A stretch of 47,363 bases of DNA from positions 1 to 47,363 of the forward strand of contig NZ_JAHHIR010000054.1 in the NCBI RefSeq assembly GCF_018678075.1, in the 5' to 3' direction. The stretch is from Epibacterium ulvae. GTDB taxonomy: Bacteria; Pseudomonadota; Alphaproteobacteria; Rhodobacterales; Rhodobacteraceae. A program made the position numbers and the translations under genes. Position 1 is the first letter of the stretch. Every line of letters starts with the position of its first letter. Of this stretch, positions 43,953-47,363 are shown in pieces. Under the pieces are notes generated by a model. The model worked only from the letters and a program-made list of their open reading frames with translations. It made no database searches and was not told the origin of the DNA.

Positions 43953-45611
43953 TTACGAAGAGACCTGTTCTCGGAGGATTGATGCAGTGAGCGAGCACAT
44001 CAAGTAAATACCCGAAAAGATCAAGAAGGCCAAAACCGTATTTTCAAACTTGCGCGGATAGGACGGTTCTTCGCTTGCCACGGGCGCCACTGAGGTGGTC
44101 AGATATCGCACTTGTCGGTTGGCTTCCATGCGTGTGGTGTCGACCTGTTGCAACGCAGACTGCAGGATCAAATCGCGCGTTGCCAGATCGGCCTGGGCCA
44201 TCTGGATCTGCACCCGCAGGTTCGCCAACGAATTCTCACCCTCGGAGGCATTGATCATCTTGGAATTCAGTTCCGTGATGACGTCCCGCAGACGCTGTAC
44301 ATCGCCTTCAACGCCTGCAACTTTGGCGCGGTTGGGACGCAAGTTGTCTTTCAACGCCGCCAATTCCAGTTGTTTTTCCTGCAGTTGCAGCTCGAACGTG
44401 GAAATTTGCGAACGAAGCGAGGCAATCACGCCTTCGGGGTCGAGAACCGACCCTTGTTGCTGCAACAAAACGAGCTGCCGCTGCGCTTCGCGGCGTTTGG
44501 CCTCGGCATCGGTCAGCGTGGCTTCGGCGTCGCCCATCTGATCGCGGCGCTTTTGTTGCGACAAGTTGTTCACACGTTCCTGGGCATAGGAAATCAACTG
44601 TTCCGAGAAGGCGGCGGCGATCTGTGGATCTGCTGCGGTCACTTCCATTCGGACAACGCCTTCGGTCGGATCATAGCCGATCTTCACGTTGCGCCCGTAC
44701 ACCTTGTACGCTTTTTCATTGCTGGCTTCGGGATCCAAGCGTTGGATCGGGTCAATCCACTCTTGTTGAAAATGGGTCGTGAACCCCAGCTCTTCGTTGA
44801 GGCGCAGCATCGCCTCTTTGGATTCCAGGTAGCTTTGCACCGCGATGGAATCTTGGCTGGTGGCAAACTGGGTGCCGCTGAACAAGCCACCCACAGAACC
44901 AGACGCGCTGTCGGCCTTCAGGACCAGAAACTCGGATTTGGACGAATACATCGGTGTCGCGACCGAGTAATAATAGTAGCCCGCAACGATCGTGGGCGCG
45001 AAGACAAAGAAGCTCAACCGACCCAGCAAAAGCCCAAGACGGCGGCGACGGCGGCGACCAATGTCGCGCTGGATCTCCTGGATCTCACGCTCGCGGCGTT
45101 CCGCCGGGCTGAGTTCCGTGGAGGGCAGGGAGGTTTTGCCCGCAGGAAGGGTCTGCGGCAGCTGCACCTTGCCCGGAGCGACAGGCATGCCGGTGGGCTG
45201 GGCCTCGTTTTTGGGAACGACAAGTTCCAGCATATTGGCATGTTGGAACGGGTCGATGCCTTTGGTGCGCAGCAGGCGCACCGCATCAAAATCGGACGTC
45301 GGCGACAGCCCATGTTTCTGGGCCAGGCGACGCGCCATACGCAGCTGGCGCCCTGTCAGCCCCTCTTTGCGAATGGCGTCGACATCGGTTTCCATGCTGG
45401 TTTCACGACGGCTGCTGACCATGCCGGACAGCGCGGGTTTCGTGTCGTGGCTTGTTGCTTTGGGGGCCGATTTTTGCACAGGCTGTGCCGGAGCGGTAGG
45501 GCGCGCCTCGGCAGGTGCCTGGGGCCCCGGAACGGCACGTGGTTTGGGCGCGTCCTCACCTGAGGATGCGCTGGACCGCCGGATGCGGAATTTCTTAGCC
45601 TTGGGTTTCAT
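43953..45611 (-). CDS. kpsE: Capsule polysaccharide export inner-membrane protein, KpsE/Wzz-like
   Basis: A 552-residue export protein. Residues 1-190 are a cytoplasmic, proline/alanine-rich region with a conserved helical stretch (EGLTGRQLRMARRLAQKHGL) and a poly-Arg end. Membrane helix 1 lies at about 193-215, followed by a large periplasmic coiled-coil domain (LTDAEAKRREAQRQLVLLQQ), and helix 2 near the C terminus at about 522-545. This is the KpsE/BexC/CtrB plan, joining an ABC exporter to the outer membrane. The N-terminal extension is much longer than in E. coli KpsE. It overlaps kpsT by 17 bases. Confidence 0.88.
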   Translation of the reverse strand: MKPKAKKFRIRRSSASSGEDAPKPRAVPGPQAPAEARPTAPAQPVQKSAPKATSHDTKPALSGMVSSRRETSMETDVDAIRKEGLTGRQLRMARRLAQKHGLSPTSDFDAVRLLRTKGIDPFQHANMLELVVPKNEAQPTGMPVAPGKVQLPQTLPAGKTSLPSTELSPAERREREIQEIQRDIGRRRRRRLGLLLGRLSFFVFAPTIVAGYYYYSVATPMYSSKSEFLVLKADSASGSVGGLFSGTQFATSQDSIAVQSYLESKEAMLRLNEELGFTTHFQQEWIDPIQRLDPEASNEKAYKVYGRNVKIGYDPTEGVVRMEVTAADPQIAAAFSEQLISYAQERVNNLSQQKRRDQMGDAEATLTDAEAKRREAQRQLVLLQQQGSVLDPEGVIASLRSQISTFELQLQEKQLELAALKDNLRPNRAKVAGVEGDVQRLRDVITELNSKMINASEGENSLANLRVQIQMAQADLATRDLILQSALQQVDTTRMEANRQVRYLTTSVAPVASEEPSYPRKFENTVLAFLIFSGIYLMCSLTASILREQVSS

Positions 45612-46254
45612 AGTCATAGAGCTGCTTCGCTTCTTCCAAGGTATCAAACATATACAATTGCCCGTCCAGCAACACTGCGGCAGATCGCGCGAATTTTTCA
45701 AGCGTCTTGGCTTGGTGCGACACGATCACGATGGTGGTGGTGGCCAGTCGCTCTTGCAGGATCGAGCCCGCTTTTTTGTTAAACTCCACATCTGTGGTGC
45801 TCGGCATGCCTTCGTCGATCAGGTAAATGTCGAAATCCAGGGCCAGCATCAAGGAGAAGTTGAACCTAGCCCGCATGCCCGAGGAATATGTGCCCACAGG
45901 CTGGTCGAAATACTCACCAAGCCCACACAGCCAGCGGCAATAGGCTTCGACATAATCGGGATCAAGCCCGTAGATTTTGGCGATGTAGCGCGCATTCTCC
46001 ATCGCGGACAGACGACTGACGACGCCGCCCATGAACCCCAGTGGAAAGGAGACTTTGCAGCTGCGCCGGATCGCGCCTTCGTCAGGTTTCTCAAGCCCAG
46101 CCATCATATTGATCAACGTGGTCTTGCCGGTGCCGTTAGGCGCAAGGATGCCGATGGAATTGCCGAGTTCAACGCGAAAAGACACGCGATCAAGGATAAC
46201 CTTGCGCTGCTTCCCGGTCCAAAAGGACTTACTTACGTTTTCAAACTCCAGCAT
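45595..46254 (-). CDS. kpsT: ABC transporter ATP-binding protein for capsule export (KpsT-like)
   Basis: A 219-residue ATPase. Walker A is GILAPNGTGKTTL, the signature block is TYSSGMRARFNFSLML (KpsT-type, in place of the usual LSGGQ), and Walker B is DIYLIDEGMP. It would power export of a capsular polysaccharide together with KpsE and a KpsM permease, which is not in the window. It is the first gene of a kpsT-kpsE-kdsA operon on the minus strand. The start at 46254 has the family's usual opening MLEFENVSKSF. Confidence 0.92.
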   Translation of the reverse strand: MLEFENVSKSFWTGKQRKVILDRVSFRVELGNSIGILAPNGTGKTTLINMMAGLEKPDEGAIRRSCKVSFPLGFMGGVVSRLSAMENARYIAKIYGLDPDYVEAYCRWLCGLGEYFDQPVGTYSSGMRARFNFSLMLALDFDIYLIDEGMPSTTDVEFNKKAGSILQERLATTTIVIVSHQAKTLEKFARSAAVLLDGQLYMFDTLEEAKQLYDYETQG

Positions 46255-46599
46255 TTTAAATGCCCGATACTGCTCAAATCGTCCCGTCTGGGGCTCTGTT
46301 TTGGTTGGCTGACAAGAACTTAGACTTTGTCGTGTCAGATTTTAACCACAGACAGTTAACCAATTACGCGGCGACTTTGTTTTTATTATGTCTAATTCTC
46401 CACAAATGGAGCTACGTCTTGTTAACCTATTTTCGGGGCTTTGCGCAGCCCTAACTGGGGTTTTGCGCAAGGATTGGCGCCCAATTGCGCGGGTTTCGCG
46501 CTTTTGTGAACGTCCAGAACGGCAGTTTGTGCGAATGCTCCCGTTCAAAACGTCGGTCACATGCAGCCCTTTGGCCGAAGGTCTGCTACTAAAAACATC
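46255..46599. other. 345-base non-coding stretch upstream of kpsT
   Basis: No gene was seen. The left part must contain the kpsT promoter. TTAACC occurs at about 46342 and 46357, separated by 9 bases, and once more near 46423; these could be regulator half-sites, but spacing does not match a known box. The right part leads into the glycosylase fragment. Confidence 0.4.
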
Positions 46600-46881
46600 A
46601 TGGCGAACGTAGCTTCAGAATTGGTGAACAACATCCGCGACTGCCGCCAATGCGCAGAGCGGTTTTCGCTGACCCATACCCGGCATCAACCGCGTCCCGT
46701 TGTCTGGTTTCGCCCGTCGGCACGCATTTTGATTGCCGGACAAACGCCGGGAATGCGGGTCCATGGGGAAGGTCGCCCCTTTGCAGATGCCTCCGGTGAT
46801 CGGCTGTGCGACTGGTTGGACCTCACGTTGAAGGAATTTTACGACCAAGACCGGGTGGCAATTGTTCCCATGGCCTTTTGT
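46600..46881 (+). pseudogene. Truncated uracil-DNA glycosylase family gene
   Basis: From ATG 46600, 94 codons match the uracil-DNA-glycosylase-like family: IRDCRQCAERF, PRPVVWFRPSARILIAGQTP, GMRVHGEGRPFADASGDR and RVAIVPMAFC. The match stops at about 46881. The same frame then runs open to 47088 but reads unrelated sequence with an inverted repeat, so the second half with the family's later motifs is missing. Loss through an insertion or deletion is likely. DNA repair by this copy is not expected. Confidence 0.7.
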
Positions 46882-46948
46882 TATCTCATGTCCAGAATGT
46901 CTACGGACTTTAGCGTGAAATTTGGCTTGCAGAACCAAGTGCGACATA

Positions 46949-47001
46949 GCTTTGGCCAGAAGCGCGTAGACCTCAAATATCGCAGCGTTTCTGGCCAAAG
47001 C
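46949..47001. repeat. 16-bp inverted repeat in the sequence that replaced the glycosylase tail
   Basis: GCTTTGGCCAGAAGCG (46949-46964) and CGTTTCTGGCCAAAGC (46986-47001) are complementary with one mismatch across a 21-base loop. The surrounding 46882-47162 has no recognised gene and looks like a short interspersed or degenerate element of the kind found in alphaproteobacteria. Confidence 0.5.
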
Positions 47002-47162
47002 GGCCCATGGGGACGGACCTTCGTTGCAAATCATATTCGAATAGCTGGTGAGGCCAAACTCTGTGGCCTTGCAGTCTTTCAAGTTTAGCACTCTAAAACT
47101 AGCGCCTTTGATCTTGGGACCGGGTGATCAGGATTTGCAATCCCAGCCCCCCAGTCGAAAAC

Positions 47163-47223
47163 GTCACCGCTTGATCACGCCGTGCTCCTCATAGGTCTTC
47201 AATAGTGTTTCCGCGAACGCTGC
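47163..47223 (-). pseudogene. C-terminal fragment of an unknown gene interrupted by the IS
   Basis: From the IS end, the minus strand reads AAFAETLLKTYEEHGVIKR and stops (TGA at 47163-47165). This looks like the natural last helix of a protein cut by the insertion. The family cannot be named from 19 residues. The missing 5' part would lie beyond the IS, outside the window. Confidence 0.5.
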
Positions 47224-47363
47224 TGAAGTGGTCCTGCTTTTAAGGACAGGTTTGCGGCTCAGCTAAGATGTAATCTGGTTGGATTCATGCGGCCTTCTGC
47301 GTCTGTTCTGTTGTGAAGAATGCGTCGTCGGGTGATCGTTCGTCGAGAGCAGTGTGAGGCCGC
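47224..47363 (-). mobile_element. IS3-family insertion sequence, right end only
   Basis: The element ends with TGAAGTGGTCCTG at 47224-47236, the typical start of IS3-type terminal repeats, followed by about 50 non-coding bases and the end of the transposase gene. The rest lies outside the window. Its insertion split the gene whose tail is at 47163-47223. Confidence 0.75.
47285..47363 (-). CDS. IS3-family transposase (orfB), C-terminal end only
   Basis: The last 25 codons read RPHTALDERSPDDAFFTTEQ then TQKAA and stop. RPH-x-AL with a following P-D/E motif is the well-known end of IS3-family orfB integrase-type transposases. The N-terminal and catalytic DDE part is outside the window. Confidence 0.75.
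   Translation of the reverse strand, partial: RPHTALDERSPDDAFFTTEQTQKAA

Noticed and set aside
44112-45563. A 483-codon plus-strand frame across kpsE
   Set aside because: Shadow of kpsE; the sequence has no recognisable domain and kpsE reads cleanly opposite.
46508-46520. Possible SOS-type box GAAC-N5-GAAC before the glycosylase fragment
   Set aside because: The alphaproteobacterial LexA site needs 7 bases between the halves; here there are 5.
46615-47091. A 158-codon minus-strand frame over the glycosylase fragment and repeat
   Set aside because: It is antisense to the clear glycosylase motifs in its second half, and its first half crosses the inverted repeat.
1-47363. tRNA, rRNA and CRISPR arrays
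   Set aside because: I looked for T-loop-like GTTCGA stretches, ribosomal motifs and regularly spaced repeats, and found none outside genes.

Overview
The window reads as a piece of chromosome from a marine Rhodobacterales (Roseobacter-group) alphaproteobacterium. The base composition is moderately GC-rich. Typical lineage markers are DUF1150 behind a small heat-shock protein, DUF1467 beside methylmalonyl-CoA epimerase, a Hint-domain protein, the UbiK / Lgt / MidA-like / PgeF block, two DUF6455 proteins, and a fused ATP sulfurylase-APS kinase. Most genes are housekeeping genes. I see no rRNA, tRNA or CRISPR array.

Layout. At the left edge is the start of an IS91-associated tyrosine recombinase, then purE-purK, a hairpin-rich gap, ydcH and an hsp20-DUF1150 operon with a heat-shock-type promoter. 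Bases 3.6-7.8 kb hold a PhzF-like isomerase, a MerR-like remnant, and a LysR regulator divergent from an SDR and a quinone oxidoreductase. Bases 7.9-14 kb hold the sulfate-activation fusion, a membrane [2Fe-2S] adenylate cyclase, a small lipoprotein, trxB and a divergent Lrp regulator. Bases 14-24 kb hold the Hint protein, two candidate small proteins, pgeF-midA-lgt, ubiK, yjhX, a ybjN-proC-tRNA-binding-dehydrogenase operon, a 25-residue lipoprotein, and arsH coupled to a small DNA-binding protein behind a long dyad. Bases 24-32.8 kb hold tdk, rimO, the DUF6455 pair behind an FNR-type box, a YigZ protein and a lipoprotein peptidase, several small conserved proteins, EI24, DUF1467, epimerase and a response regulator. 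Bases 32.8-46.3 kb hold aspS, a CPBP membrane protein, pabB-pabC, carB, an AsmA protein and a capsule export/Kdo operon (kpsT-kpsE-kdsA). The right edge holds a truncated uracil-DNA glycosylase, an inverted repeat and the end of an IS3-family element that interrupts another gene. Transposition genes at both edges suggest the window is bounded by repeated insertion sequences.

How genes work together. purE/purK serve purine synthesis, and carB serves pyrimidine and arginine synthesis. pabB/pabC make p-aminobenzoate for folate. kpsT/kpsE/kdsA point to an ABC-exported, Kdo-linked capsule. Redox sensing recurs as a theme: the ferredoxin-cyclase, trxB, the cysteine-rich DUF6455 pair under an FNR-like site, and ArsH.

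Most worth a second look are the cyclase with a histidine-rich membrane anchor and ferredoxin domain, the FNR-box/DUF6455 pair, the dyad in front of the regulator-arsH operon, several very small unlisted genes, and a hairpin family that recurs about 20 kb apart.
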